The position numbers were made by a program, and so were the translations under genes. From positions 7,207,001 through 7,271,000 of the forward strand of contig NZ_CP091881.1 of NCBI RefSeq assembly GCF_022163125.1: a stretch of DNA of 64,000 nt, written 5' to 3'. The stretch comes from Paenibacillus sp. HWE-109. Its GTDB lineage: Bacteria > Bacillota > Bacilli > Paenibacillales > NBRC-103111. A model generated the notes under the pieces. The model had not been told where the DNA came from. It saw only the letters and a program-made list of their open reading frames with translations, and did not search any database. The first letter of the stretch is position 1; the number at the start of each line of letters is the position of its first letter. Of the stretch, positions 47,666 through 56,570 are shown piece after piece.

Positions 47666-48901
47666 ATGCCGAACAAACAAAATAAAAAAGCCGTACCCTC
47701 CTCTATAGGGTTAATAATTCTAGGCATTATTGTTATTGCAGCTAATTTACGTGCTCCCTTAACCTCAGTTGGTCCTTTAGTGGGTCTCATCAGGGATGAC
47801 GTTCATATCTCAAATACATTAGCAGGCCTGATAACAACGGTACCTTTGCTTGCCTTTGCTTTATTATCGCCTCTAGTACCAAAATTAGGACGAAGGTATG
47901 GGGTTGAACGTATCATTTTGATTGCCCTAATCTTCCTGACTGTTGGCATTGTAATACGTTCTTTATCTGGCGCTGCTAATCTGTATATTGGGACAGCAAT
48001 TCTTGGATTCGCAATTGCCGTATGCAATGTATTATTGCCAAGTTTAATCAAAAGGGATTTTCCAAATCAAATTGGCTCCATGATCGGTGTTTACTCGATT
48101 TCAATGAGTTTATTTGGAGCCATCGCATCGGGACTTAGTGTACCGCTAGCCGTGAACGCAGGGCTAAAATGGCAGGGAGCATTGGGAATATGGGGGATTC
48201 TAAGCTTTGTATCGATCCTCTGCTGGTTACCCCAATTAAGAAATCAAACGAAGCAAATAATCACGACGAGTCAGCAGATGGCCAGCAACGATGTGAATGT
48301 TTGGCGATCCCCTCTTGCCTGGCAAGTAACCTTGTTTATGGGTATACAGTCCTTGATTTTCTATGTGTTGATCGCATGGCTGCCTGAAATTTTAAAGCAG
48401 CAAGGAATTGACTCCAACCAATCAGGATGGTACCTCTCGATCATGCAGTTAGCTCTGCTTCCATTTACCTTTATTGTCCCCGTTATTGCTGGGCGCATGT
48501 CTAGCCAACGTTTGCTAGTGGTCATCACAACCATTTTGCTTCTGACGGGAACGCTCGGACTTCTATACGGAAGCTCCAAGATCATTCTGTTGTGGATTAT
48601 AGTACTCGGAATCGGTGGAGGCTGCGCCTTTAGTTTGTCCATGATGTTTTTCGGGTTACGTACTGAAAATGCGCATCAAGCAGCGGAACTGTCTGGCATG
48701 GCGCAATCGATCGGATATCTTCTTGCTGCAATCGGTCCTGCCCTTATTGGATTTCTGCATGATACGACAAATAGTTGGAACCTGCCACTTTTCATGCTGC
48801 TGGGCGCTTCGGTCTTACTCTTTTTAGTCGGTATAGGAGCAGCAAGAAACCGTTTTGTAGGCAGCCGAAATAGTTACAATCTGCCGCGGAATGGACGTTA
48901 A
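47666..48901 (+). CDS. MFS transporter, CynX/NimT family
   Basis: 411 residues with twelve hydrophobic helices. The opening 'IVIAANLRAPLTSVGPLVGLI' and 'LITTVPLLAFALLSPLVPKLGRRYG' (the GRRYG loop between TM2 and TM3) are diagnostic for the CynX/NimT/YycB branch of the major facilitator superfamily, whose members move cyanate, 2-nitroimidazole or related small molecules. AAGGAG is 10 bases upstream of the ATG. It follows an XRE-cupin regulator in the same orientation. Substrate unknown; a drug/metabolite exporter is possible. Confidence 0.9.
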   Translation: MPNKQNKKAVPSSIGLIILGIIVIAANLRAPLTSVGPLVGLIRDDVHISNTLAGLITTVPLLAFALLSPLVPKLGRRYGVERIILIALIFLTVGIVIRSLSGAANLYIGTAILGFAIAVCNVLLPSLIKRDFPNQIGSMIGVYSISMSLFGAIASGLSVPLAVNAGLKWQGALGIWGILSFVSILCWLPQLRNQTKQIITTSQQMASNDVNVWRSPLAWQVTLFMGIQSLIFYVLIAWLPEILKQQGIDSNQSGWYLSIMQLALLPFTFIVPVIAGRMSSQRLLVVITTILLLTGTLGLLYGSSKIILLWIIVLGIGGGCAFSLSMMFFGLRTENAHQAAELSGMAQSIGYLLAAIGPALIGFLHDTTNSWNLPLFMLLGASVLLFLVGIGAARNRFVGSRNSYNLPRNGR

Positions 48902-48916
48902 TGGCCACTCCATATC

Positions 48917-49004
48917 TTGCGAAAACAGATAATCTTGGGTACAATTTCCATATGAAACCATTGTGGGAGGAAATCAAATGCATCCAAAAAAGGTCCCCCG
49001 TTAA
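48917..49004 (+). promoter_or_regulatory. Promoter and 8-codon leader peptide ahead of the nucleotidyltransferase gene
   Basis: TTGCGA (48917-48922), 17 bp, TACAAT (48940-48945). Then GGGAGG (48965-48970) lies 7 bases before ATG 48978, which opens MHPKKVPR and stops at 49004. TCCTCC at 49013-49018 is complementary to the leader ribosome site, and TTAGTG (about 49028) is complementary to CACTAA right before the gene start. The pattern is suggestive of translational attenuation but unproven. Confidence 0.4.
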
Positions 49005-49071
49005 GCCCGAGGTCCTCCATCCCTGTGTTAGTGAAAGTTCACCCAAATAATTCAAAGGGAGATGCACACTA

Positions 49072-49842
49072 ATGCACATGAATGGACCTATAGCTATTTC
49101 TCAAAACGAAAGACTTGAAGCCTGCCATGAAATTGCTTCAAGATTACACGAGGTGTACGGAGAAAAAATCCTTGCCATTGGAGTCTACGGTTCTATTTCT
49201 AGAGGTACAGACGGCCCTTTCTCAGACATTGAGATGTTTTGCGTACTAAGTGAATCAAGCGAATCCGTCGATTTTAGCTATGAATGGTCGGCGGGGCCCT
49301 GGAAAGCAGAAGTCGAGGTTTGTAGTGCGGACGTTCTCTTTAAAACCGCCACTACTGTAGAAGGAAGTTGGCCATTGACGCATGGACCATTCTTTTCTCA
49401 ACTTAGCCTGTATGATCCTCAAGGATTTTTCCCAAAATTGAAAGAAGCTGCCCAATCACCAACAAGGGAAGATTTCCGGTGCTCAATCAATGAAGTCCTC
49501 GTAGGGGAAATGTACGAATTTGTTGGGAAACTTAGAAATGTCAGTATAAATGGGCCACATACCTACTTGCCCTACTTGGCAGTGGAGTTTGCCCAATACG
49601 GAGCTATGTTAGTCGGGTTACACAACCAAAAACTCTTCTCGACTGGCTCAATGGTTCTACCAGAGGCATTAGAACTGCCTAATCGTCCAGAAGGATTTGA
49701 TCCTGTTGTGCGAATGGTTATGTCTGGTGAGTTAGCAGAACCTTCAAAGATCATTTCAGCTTGTGAAAATTTCTGGAATGGCCTTGTGAAGTGGGCAGCC
49801 GAACATGACTATGTAATAAGTACAAAACGTATCCCGTTTTGA
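49072..49842 (+). CDS. Kanamycin nucleotidyltransferase-like protein, ANT(4')-I / AadD family
   Basis: 256 residues, the same length as AadD of Gram-positive plasmids and colinear with it: MNGPIAISQNERLEACHEI, 'AIGVYGSISRGTDGPFSDIEMFCV' (GS...DIE nucleotidyltransferase motif, metal-binding Asp and Glu), 'EGSWPLTHGPFFSQL', 'VGEMYEFVGKLRNV' (equivalent of the catalytic-base Glu), 'ENFWNGLVKWAAEHDYV' and the C-terminal KRIPF. The family adenylylates the 4'-OH of aminoglycosides such as kanamycin and neomycin, so an intrinsic resistance gene is likely. Many positions differ from plasmid AadD, so activity is unproven. The ATG at 49078 is an alternative start. Degraded pieces of this locus recur at 62.7 kb. 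Confidence 0.85.
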   Translation: MHMNGPIAISQNERLEACHEIASRLHEVYGEKILAIGVYGSISRGTDGPFSDIEMFCVLSESSESVDFSYEWSAGPWKAEVEVCSADVLFKTATTVEGSWPLTHGPFFSQLSLYDPQGFFPKLKEAAQSPTREDFRCSINEVLVGEMYEFVGKLRNVSINGPHTYLPYLAVEFAQYGAMLVGLHNQKLFSTGSMVLPEALELPNRPEGFDPVVRMVMSGELAEPSKIISACENFWNGLVKWAAEHDYVISTKRIPF

Positions 49843-49856
49843 CCCGCGAATACACC

Positions 49857-49882
49857 AAAGACCCCTTTCGTGAGGGGTCTTT
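49857..49882 (+). terminator. Terminator of the nucleotidyltransferase gene
   Basis: AAAGACCCCTTTCGTGAGGGGTCTTTT: an 8-bp GC-rich stem and U-tract right after the stop codon. Confidence 0.85.
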
Positions 49883-50043
49883 TACTTTCCCTCTGGAGGG
49901 ATGAAGAATGCGAATCAGCAAGACTCAGCAGTTCATGCCCCGCAAGGAATTCTGAAAAAACCTTGCCCCTACTTATGATACGGTTCACCTTACACGCAGC
50001 CACAGCCTCAACTCTTGATGCGTAATCTTGCGGTGCGAATCGG

Positions 50044-51348
50044 TTACGCATTGAAAGGTTCTCGTCTTCTCCTTATAGAAGGCTGCAAGTTCATTTGCTC
50101 TCTATACTTGGTCACCGTTCTACGCGAGATAAGTAACCCGTCGCTTGTCAGAAGGGAGGTGATTTGTTGATCGGATAAAGGCGAATCCGGCTTCTCTGAT
50201 GAGATCCATTCCCGAATTCGCTCCTTGATGTAGATCGCCGAAACCGTTGTTCCGTCAGCCTGTTTAATAGAGGACGAGAAGAAATGCTTCAGCTCAAAAA
50301 GCCCCCACGGCGTTCGAATATACTTATGGTTAACCGTGCGGCTAATTGTTGATTCATGCACGCCCAGCGCTTCGGCAACCTGCTTCATGGACATCGGCCG
50401 AATAGAAGAGGAGCCTTTCTCGCAAAACCCCGCCTGCAGCTGGAAAATAACCCCCGCTACCTTCAGCAGTGTCACCTTTCTTCGCTCAATACTGTCAATC
50501 AGTCCTTTCGCCGCTAGCCAGTTTCTCTTCAAATAACGGTGGACATCCCTTGAGGCTATCTGCTCCATCATACTAAAGTAGGAACCACTCAAAGTGATGG
50601 CTGGCAGATAACCGCTCTCAATGAACACTTCGTACTTCCCTTCAACCTGCTTAAGCTGAAGATCAGGCATAATATAAGGCGTCTTCCCCCTGCTATATAA
50701 AGCCCCAGGCTTGGGATTGAGCGAGCTTATTTTCTGTATGGCTGCTTTAATTTCCGCAAGGTCTGTTTCGTACTTCTCTGCTAGCTGTCGGAACCTTCCT
50801 TCTGCAATGCTAAGCAAATCATGCTGGACTAGACTGCAAACTAAGGGATCTCTCTCCAGCTCCTGCCGCAATTGAAGAATAAGGCACTCCGCTAATGTCG
50901 AAGCCCCCACACCATACGGCTCTAAGCTTTGTACGACGCCGACGGCCTCACGCACCTGACTTAAAGAAGCACCCATAAACGCAGAGATTTCTTCTATGGA
51001 ATGGAGGAGATAGCCCTTATCGTCCAGATTGCCGATGATCCATTTGCACAGAGCTAGGACAGCACGGTCAAGCTTCATATAGGTGAGCTGCTCGAGCAAT
51101 ACCGATTCTAAAGTTGCCTCGCTTGCAAGATCAACATTGAGCCACCAATCTTGTTCAGAGCTGCTTGCACGACGCATTGCGGGGATATCCTTAGCGGGTT
51201 GAAGTTCGACAAAAGGATTGTCCATCGCTTGCTGCTTAATAAATTCATTCAAATCCAAGGAGGACATATGCAGGATTTCCATAGACTGCCGCATCTGTGG
51301 CGTAAGCAGCAGCTTTTGTTCCTGCTCAGCGGATAATAAGATTTCCAT
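50044..51348 (-). CDS. rpoN/sigL: RNA polymerase sigma-54 factor
   Basis: 434 residues from the ATG at 51348 (GGAGG 9 bases upstream), close to the 436 of Bacillus SigL; the longer frame to 51486 has no ribosome site. Region I is glutamine-rich ('QKLLLTPQMRQSMEILHMSSLDLNEFI'). The core-binding part has 'LSSLNPKPG', and the DNA-binding part has 'VAEALGVHESTISRTVNHKYI'. The RpoN box is ISRRTVTKYRE near the C-terminus. It directs polymerase to -24/-12 promoters, which need an AAA+ activator. Such an activator and a -24/-12 promoter lie 2-5 kb away, so this is a local sigma-54 cluster. A catabolite-responsive-element-like TGCAAACGCTTAACA sits just upstream. Confidence 0.95.
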   Translation of the reverse strand: MEILLSAEQEQKLLLTPQMRQSMEILHMSSLDLNEFIKQQAMDNPFVELQPAKDIPAMRRASSSEQDWWLNVDLASEATLESVLLEQLTYMKLDRAVLALCKWIIGNLDDKGYLLHSIEEISAFMGASLSQVREAVGVVQSLEPYGVGASTLAECLILQLRQELERDPLVCSLVQHDLLSIAEGRFRQLAEKYETDLAEIKAAIQKISSLNPKPGALYSRGKTPYIMPDLQLKQVEGKYEVFIESGYLPAITLSGSYFSMMEQIASRDVHRYLKRNWLAAKGLIDSIERRKVTLLKVAGVIFQLQAGFCEKGSSSIRPMSMKQVAEALGVHESTISRTVNHKYIRTPWGLFELKHFFSSSIKQADGTTVSAIYIKERIREWISSEKPDSPLSDQQITSLLTSDGLLISRRTVTKYREQMNLQPSIRRRREPFNA

Positions 51349-51489
51349 ATGCATTCTCCTCCTTGGTTTTTGATTGCAAACGCTTAACATTATTATATTC
51401 ACTAGTTTCTGACAGAAGCTATAAGAAAATAAACCCTGCTTCCTTCGCCATGGAAGGAAACAGGGAACTTGATCTTGCAAATACAAAGC

Positions 51490-51855
51490 TTAGAGACCCA
51501 GCACACGCCGCTCCTCATCCGTGAACATCCTCGAGCGAGTCAGAAAACGCTGGCCTTCCGGCCCTTCAAGCGAGAACATCCCGCCTCTGCCGGGTACGAC
51601 ATCGATGATGAGCTGCGTATTCCGCCAATATTCGTATTGGGCCTTGCTCATGTAGAAGGGTGCATCGCCTATGTCCCCTAGCCATACGTCGCTGTCGCCG
51701 ATCAGAAACTCCCCTTGCGCGTAACACATCGGAGAGCTGCCATCGCAGCAGCCCCCGGATTGATGGAACATGACGGGGCCATGCTTCGTCTTTACCTTTT
51801 CGATTAGCGCTAGCGCGGTATCGGTAGCAATAACCTTGCTCACTTCCGTCGTCAT
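51490..51855 (-). CDS. DUF779 family protein
   Basis: 121 residues. DUF779 signature: FHQSGGCCDGSSPMCYAQGE (conserved Cys pair and Cys), 'DVWLGDIGDAPFYMSKAQYEYW' and 'LIIDVVPGRGGMFSLEGPEG'. The family is small, soluble and almost always found next to acetaldehyde-type dehydrogenases, as here: 15 bp after the dehydrogenase gene on the same strand. The cysteines suggest metal or redox binding. It is likely co-transcribed from the sigma-54 promoter. The biochemical role is not established. Confidence 0.85.
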   Translation of the reverse strand: MTTEVSKVIATDTALALIEKVKTKHGPVMFHQSGGCCDGSSPMCYAQGEFLIGDSDVWLGDIGDAPFYMSKAQYEYWRNTQLIIDVVPGRGGMFSLEGPEGQRFLTRSRMFTDEERRVLGL

Positions 51856-51870
51856 CGTATGGCTCTCCCC

Positions 51871-53391
51871 TTAGAAGAAGCCAAGGGCGTCAGGGCTGTA
51901 GCTGACGAGCAGATTTTTCGTTTGCTGGTAATGCGAGAGCATCATCTTGTGATTCTCGCGGCCAATACCTGAGGTCTTATAGCCACCGAAGGCAGCATGA
52001 GCAGGATAAGCATGGTAGCAGTTGGTCCATACGCGACCAGCTTGAATGCCGCGACCCATCCGGTAGGCCGTGTTCATATCGCGCGTCCATACGCCGGATC
52101 CAAGTCCATAAAGCGTGTCATTAGCGATCGACAACGCCTCCTCCTGATCCTTGAACGTCGTGACGGAGAGGACCGGTCCGAATATCTCCTCCTGGAAGAT
52201 TCTCATTTTGTTGTGACCCTTCAGAACGGTTGGCTGAATATAGTAACCTTCGGATAGATCACCTTCAACCGCTGCCCGTTTACCGCCGATTAGGCATTCC
52301 GCGCCTTCCTGCCCGCCAATATCGATATAGCTCATAATTTTCTCAACCTGCTCGGTGGAAGCCTGAGCCCCGATCATCGTTTCTGTATCGAGAGGGTTGC
52401 CCTGTTTGATCGCCGAGACGCGCTTTAAGGCTCTTTCCATAAATTGATCATAGATCGACTCCTGAATCAACGCGCGAGACGGGCTGGTGCAGACTTCTCC
52501 TTGATTGAGGGCGAACATTGCAAAGCCTTCGAGCGCTTTATTGAAGAAGGCGTCATCGCGCGCAACCACATCCTCGAAGAAAATATTCGGTGACTTTCCA
52601 CCCAGCTCCAAAGTGACCGGTATTAGGTTCTGCGAAGCATACTGCATAATTAAACGGCCTGTTGTTGTCTCGCCGGTAAAGGCAATCTTCGAAATCCGGG
52701 TACTCGAGGCAAGCGGTTTGCCAGCTTCAAGTCCGAAGCCGTTGACGATATTGAGTACCCCCGGGGGTAGCAAATCTTGAATAAGCTCTATCAGCACCAG
52801 AATGGATGCCGGCGTCTGCTCAGCGGGCTTCAGGACGATTGCATTCCCAGCCGCAAGAGCCGGAGCAAGCTTCCATGTCGCCATCAGCAGCGGGAAGTTC
52901 CATGGTATAATCTGACCGACTACACCTAGCGGCTCATGGAAATGATACGCTACCATATGATCATCCAATTGGCTAAGCGAGCCTTCCTGGGCGCGAATGC
53001 TTCCTGCAAAATAGCGGAAGTGATCAATCGCCAGCGGCAAGTCGGCTGCGAGCGTTTCCCGAACGGGCTTGCCGTTATCCCAGGTTTCGGCCACCGCCAG
53101 CATTTCCAAATTAGCTTCCATGCGATCGGCAATTTTGTTCAGAATGACAGCACGCTCCGCAACTGACGTACGGCCCCATGCGTCCTTCGCAGCATGCGCC
53201 GCGTCTAGGGCAAGCTCGATATCCTCGGATGTAGATCGTGGAACCTCGCAGAAAATGCGGTTATTAACAGGAGACGGATTCTCGAAGTATTCACCCTTAA
53301 CAGGTGCGACCCACTGTCCTCCGATAAAGTTTTCGTAGCGTTTTTTGAATGTAATCTTTGATCCGTTTTGTCCAGGTTGTGCATAAATCAT
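51871..53391 (-). CDS. Aldehyde dehydrogenase (acetaldehyde/chloroacetaldehyde type)
   Basis: 506 residues of the ALDH superfamily. NAD-binding 'IIPWNFPLLMATWKLAPALAAGN', Glu in VTLELGGKSPNIFF, nucleophile Cys in NQGEVCTSPSR, and 'EEIFGPVLSV' near the end. The C-terminal 'YQQTKNLLVSY' and the DUF779 partner place it with the AldA/ExaC/AcoD-type enzymes that oxidise acetaldehyde and other short aldehydes to acids with NAD. It is transcribed from a consensus -24/-12 promoter 41-57 bp upstream of the start and is probably activated by the divergent AcoR-type protein, with catabolite control from a cre-like site. Confidence 0.95.
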   Translation of the reverse strand: MIYAQPGQNGSKITFKKRYENFIGGQWVAPVKGEYFENPSPVNNRIFCEVPRSTSEDIELALDAAHAAKDAWGRTSVAERAVILNKIADRMEANLEMLAVAETWDNGKPVRETLAADLPLAIDHFRYFAGSIRAQEGSLSQLDDHMVAYHFHEPLGVVGQIIPWNFPLLMATWKLAPALAAGNAIVLKPAEQTPASILVLIELIQDLLPPGVLNIVNGFGLEAGKPLASSTRISKIAFTGETTTGRLIMQYASQNLIPVTLELGGKSPNIFFEDVVARDDAFFNKALEGFAMFALNQGEVCTSPSRALIQESIYDQFMERALKRVSAIKQGNPLDTETMIGAQASTEQVEKIMSYIDIGGQEGAECLIGGKRAAVEGDLSEGYYIQPTVLKGHNKMRIFQEEIFGPVLSVTTFKDQEEALSIANDTLYGLGSGVWTRDMNTAYRMGRGIQAGRVWTNCYHAYPAHAAFGGYKTSGIGRENHKMMLSHYQQTKNLLVSYSPDALGFF

Positions 53392-53431
53392 AAAGCTCAG
53401 CCTCCTTAAAATGGATTACATTAAATTAATA

Positions 53432-53448
53432 AGCAAGAATCGTGCCAA
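53432..53448 (-). promoter_or_regulatory. Sigma-54 (-24/-12) promoter
   Basis: On the - strand TTGGCACGATTCTTGCT: TGGCAC, five bases, TTGCT, a full match to the TGGCAC-N5-TTGCW consensus. It reads toward the aldehyde dehydrogenase gene. Confidence 0.9.
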
Positions 53449-53478
53449 CTTATTGAATGCCGTTATAGCAGGCTGAAT

Positions 53479-53539
53479 TGAAAGCGTTTTATTTAAATTG
53501 TCCCATTCTGATACAATAAAAGTGTTCCATTTCGGAACA
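53479..53539. promoter_or_regulatory. Activator sites and cre-like site upstream of the sigma-54 promoter
   Basis: TGTCCC-ATTCT-GATACA (53499-53515) and TGTTCC-ATTTC-GGAACA (53523-53539, perfect inverted repeat) lie about 50 and 80 bp upstream of the -24 element, as expected for enhancer sites of an AcoR-type activator. TGAAAGCGTTTTAT (53479-53492) matches most of the CcpA cre consensus. Confidence 0.65.
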
Positions 53540-53618
53540 TTCTATTTCCACTTCTCCACTAATATAAGCGACTATGGTATGATCGGGTTAGGATACCGTT
53601 TACAGTGGAGGTGATCTT

Positions 53619-55379
53619 TTGCTACCCATAGAAAATAACTTTCTATCCGAAGCAGCGTCATTATCTTGGAAGCGCTGTCACGAACTTGGTTTAAAGCCAA
53701 ATGACCCTGTTGATGATGACATCTTAACAGGAAGCCACATACACACGTTATTAAGACAGAACGAGCAAATCATACATTACACAGAGCAAATATTCGAGCA
53801 AATGAACGCCGGCATCAAGCAATCCGGCCAGATGGCGCTGCTTATCGATTCGGCAGGGACCATCATTCACACAGTCGGCGATGTTGATTTCTCTCGCCGT
53901 GCGTTAGCGGTTCAACTGCAGGTAGGTGCCAATTGGGCCGAGAGAAGAAAGGGAACGAACGCCATTGGAGTCGCCATCGCAGACAAAAAGCCCGTACGCG
54001 TGCATGCCGAAGAGCATTATTTCAGCTCCAATCGCTTCTTGACCTGCGCCTCGGCCCCCATCTTCAACTCCACCGGCGAGTTGATCGGCGTCATCAATAT
54101 TAGCGGCAAACAGGAGCATTACCACGCGTATACGTCTACGCTTGCGTGCATGGCGGCATTTTCCCTGCAAAACAAACTTCTGCTGGAAGAGTCAAAGAAA
54201 GAGCATCTCATTACCCTAAGAGAACTTGAGCATACCGCATTAAATCATCCCTTGCCGCTGCTCTCGCTCAGCCGGGATAACCGCATCCTTCGTGCCAACC
54301 ATGCGGCCATCCGCATCGTCGGCAGCGACGCCATCGGCAAGGAGCTTACGAAGCTGGACGGCTTCTCGGTAGAAACCATTCATAATGAGCATCCGAAGCT
54401 ATGGCAGTCCGTCTCCATTGCCAAGCAGACTGCAAACGGGCAGCGTTTATACACATTAAGGGATATCGTCGGGACATGTCCCACGATCATCCAGAAGATT
54501 GAGCTTGCGAAGAAAGCGGCCATGACCGACTTCCCTGTCTTATTGCTGGGTGAAAGCGGCGTGGGGAAGGAACTGTTCGCACAATCCATTCATTCCGCAA
54601 GCCCCCGTTCGGCAGAGCCGTTCATCGCACTGAATTGCAGTGCCATTCCGGACAGCCTGATCGAGAGCGAATTGTTCGGATACGCTCGTGGCGCATTCAC
54701 AGGAGCGAACAAGGATGGCAATGCCGGTAAATTCGAAGCCGCGCACAAGGGCACTATTTTCTTGGATGAAATAGGAGACATGCCTCTTCGAGCTCAAGCT
54801 GCTTTATTAAGAGTGCTCCAGGAAAGTACGATTACACCAGTTGGAAGCTCGAAGAGCAAGACGATTGATGCGAGAGTCGTTGCGGCAACGAATAAGGACT
54901 TGACCGCAGAGGTGAAGGCTGGCCGATTCCGCGCCGATCTGTATTACCGGCTGAAGGGTATACACCTTACGCTGCCGGCATTACGGGAGAGAAGCGATAT
55001 TCTAGCCTTAGCCGTTCATTTCCTCCAGAAGCAGCCTTTCCCATGTCCATTCCTGACGGAAAAAGCACAGCATAAGCTGTTAACTTACAAATGGCCGGGC
55101 AATATAAGAGAGCTTAACGGCGTTCTTATGCAAGCGGTCTTCCTAGCTGGAGAACAGGCGATTGACGCTGAGCATCTATCGCTAGAAGAACCCGAAGAAG
55201 CCGTGCAACCAAAGTCCGGCGAAGATCAGCCATCCACTTTGAAGGATGCGGAAATCACCGTGATTAAGAAGGCGCTGAAGGCCTCCGAATGGAACCTCAG
55301 TAAGGCGGCCGGGCAACTCAGGATCGGAAGAACGACTTTATATCGTAAAATCGAGGAGTACGGCATCACGTTATTTTAA
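53619..55379 (+). CDS. Sigma-54-dependent activator, AcoR-type (GAF-AAA+-Fis)
   Basis: 586 residues. An N-terminal GAF domain (about 60-190; 'GANWAERRKGTNAIGVAIADKKPVRVHAEEHYF') is typical of AcoR-like sensors. A PAS-like stretch follows (about 205-270), then the AAA+ domain (about 285-510) with Walker A GESGVGKE, ELFGYARGAFTGANKDG (GAFTGA loop that touches sigma-54), Walker B IFLDEIGDM and arginine-finger region 'FRADLYYRL', and a C-terminal Fis-type helix-turn-helix ('WNLSKAAGQLRIGRTTLYRKIEEYG'). The TTG start has GGAGGTGAT upstream. It diverges from the aldehyde dehydrogenase operon, its presumed target. Confidence 0.95.
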   Translation: MLPIENNFLSEAASLSWKRCHELGLKPNDPVDDDILTGSHIHTLLRQNEQIIHYTEQIFEQMNAGIKQSGQMALLIDSAGTIIHTVGDVDFSRRALAVQLQVGANWAERRKGTNAIGVAIADKKPVRVHAEEHYFSSNRFLTCASAPIFNSTGELIGVINISGKQEHYHAYTSTLACMAAFSLQNKLLLEESKKEHLITLRELEHTALNHPLPLLSLSRDNRILRANHAAIRIVGSDAIGKELTKLDGFSVETIHNEHPKLWQSVSIAKQTANGQRLYTLRDIVGTCPTIIQKIELAKKAAMTDFPVLLLGESGVGKELFAQSIHSASPRSAEPFIALNCSAIPDSLIESELFGYARGAFTGANKDGNAGKFEAAHKGTIFLDEIGDMPLRAQAALLRVLQESTITPVGSSKSKTIDARVVAATNKDLTAEVKAGRFRADLYYRLKGIHLTLPALRERSDILALAVHFLQKQPFPCPFLTEKAQHKLLTYKWPGNIRELNGVLMQAVFLAGEQAIDAEHLSLEEPEEAVQPKSGEDQPSTLKDAEITVIKKALKASEWNLSKAAGQLRIGRTTLYRKIEEYGITLF

Positions 55380-55420
55380 CGCAGACAAAAATCCGCAAAA
55401 CCCCACTGCATCCGTACACA

Positions 55421-55458
55421 AAAAGGCTGCCTTGAATATCGCTTCAAGGCAGCCTTTT
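55421..55458. terminator. Bidirectional terminator
   Basis: AAAAGGCTGCCTTGAA pairs with TTCAAGGCAGCCTTTT. Nearly the same hairpin follows the giant SLH gene at 57073-57106, which supports duplication of the SLH gene ends. Confidence 0.85.
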
Positions 55459-55467
55459 AAAGTTTAT

Positions 55468-56080
55468 TTATTTGTCTTTGACGGCCAGCATTCTCAGCAA
55501 AACTGCAACTGCTTCTGCTCTTGTCAGCTTGTCATTGGGAGCAAAAACATTGTCGCCTTTGCCCTTGATAATGCCCTGTGCTTCCATCGCCGCCACTTCG
55601 CCTTTGGCCCAGAACGGGATGAGCTTGTCATCCGAGAATCCCGTTGAGGTCTTCGTTTCGACCGACTGACCCAACCCTCTGGCCAGCATCACCGCCATCT
55701 CCGAGCGCGTGATTGCCATGTCAGGACGGATTGTTTCATCGTCAAAGCCTTTCATAATGCCCGCATATACCGCTTGTGCGAGCGCCTTCTGCGCCCATGC
55801 GCCGATTTTCGCGTTGTCGCTGAACGTCAGATTCGCTCCGTCCCCTTGCGGCTTGAGCGCATTCATCAGCATGACCGCGAATTCCGCGCGCGTCACCGTA
55901 TTGTCCGGTTTAAACGTACCGTCCTGAAACCCGCTCACGATACCGGCGCTGGATGCTTGATTGATGCTCGCCTCTGCCCAGTGTCCGGCGATATCCTTGA
56001 AATGAACGATTTGCAGCGTTTCCCCCGCAGAGGCCGCGTTTCCGCCTACGGCGAATACCGCATACTTCGTGAAATACAGC
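55468..56080 (-). pseudogene. Orphan SLH triplet: C-terminus of a deleted surface-protein gene
   Basis: The frame encodes LYFTKYAVFAVGG and three SLH domains (HFKDIAGHWAEASI, LTFSDNAKIGAWAQKAL, GFSDDKLIPFWAKGEV). It is colinear with the C-terminus of the 1695-aa protein (HFTKYAVLATG, then the SLH triplet), including the ends of both genes. No signal peptide is present, and upstream DNA switches abruptly at about 56080 to a fragment of an unrelated regulator. It is the tail of a paralogous SLH protein joined to foreign sequence by deletion. Confidence 0.75.
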
Positions 56081-56308
56081 TCCAAAACGGAATCCATGCA
56101 TCGTCCTGCTTGTCTAGCGATACCCAAGCCACTTGGGCGTCGCTTTGTCTCGCCCATTCGCTCAACGCCGTCGTCTTCCCGTAACCAGCCGAAGCGGTAA
56201 TTAGCGTCAACTTGGCCCGCAGCCCTCGTCGAGTTTGCGTATCAACCTTGGCCGAGGCACTAAAGCGTTATGTGCATGGGGGATGTATAGCTTCGTTTGA
56301 ACAATCAT
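56081..56308 (-). pseudogene. N-terminal fragment of a MalT-like LuxR-family regulator, frameshifted
   Basis: From ATG 56308 (GGAGGG upstream) the frame gives MIVQTKLYIPHAHNALVPRP, then RLIRKLDEGCG, and stops. Shifting one base restores KLTLITASAGYGKTTALSEW and VAWVSLDKQDDAWIPFW, the Walker A and following region of MalT-type ATP-dependent regulators. One base appears lost near 56208. The gene then ends at the SLH-tail junction. A full protein would be about 850-900 residues, so over 90% is missing. Confidence 0.75.
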
Positions 56309-56570
56309 CTGGAAACCCTCCATGATAAATTCTATATTCCCTCGACCGATTCAAAGACAGCTTTTATTTAGATGCTGTGCCGCCCTCTTAATCCTGCAGT
56401 TTTTTTCGAATGATTATTATTTCGACAATAATATACATAATCCTACATAATTAGTGCTGATACAGCTGATAAAAAATGAGACTAAAAATTTCGCCCTACT
56501 TGTGATAGGGTTCAGCGGGACGGGGCTATCGGCGTAGATGGAGTATCTAAATCCGGAAATTTTTTTTCGT

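Noticed and set aside
48952..49050. 32-codon frame beginning MKPLWEEIK ahead of the nucleotidyltransferase gene
   Set aside because: Its ATG coincides with the predicted transcription start and has no ribosome site; the 8-codon leader at 48978 has a better one.
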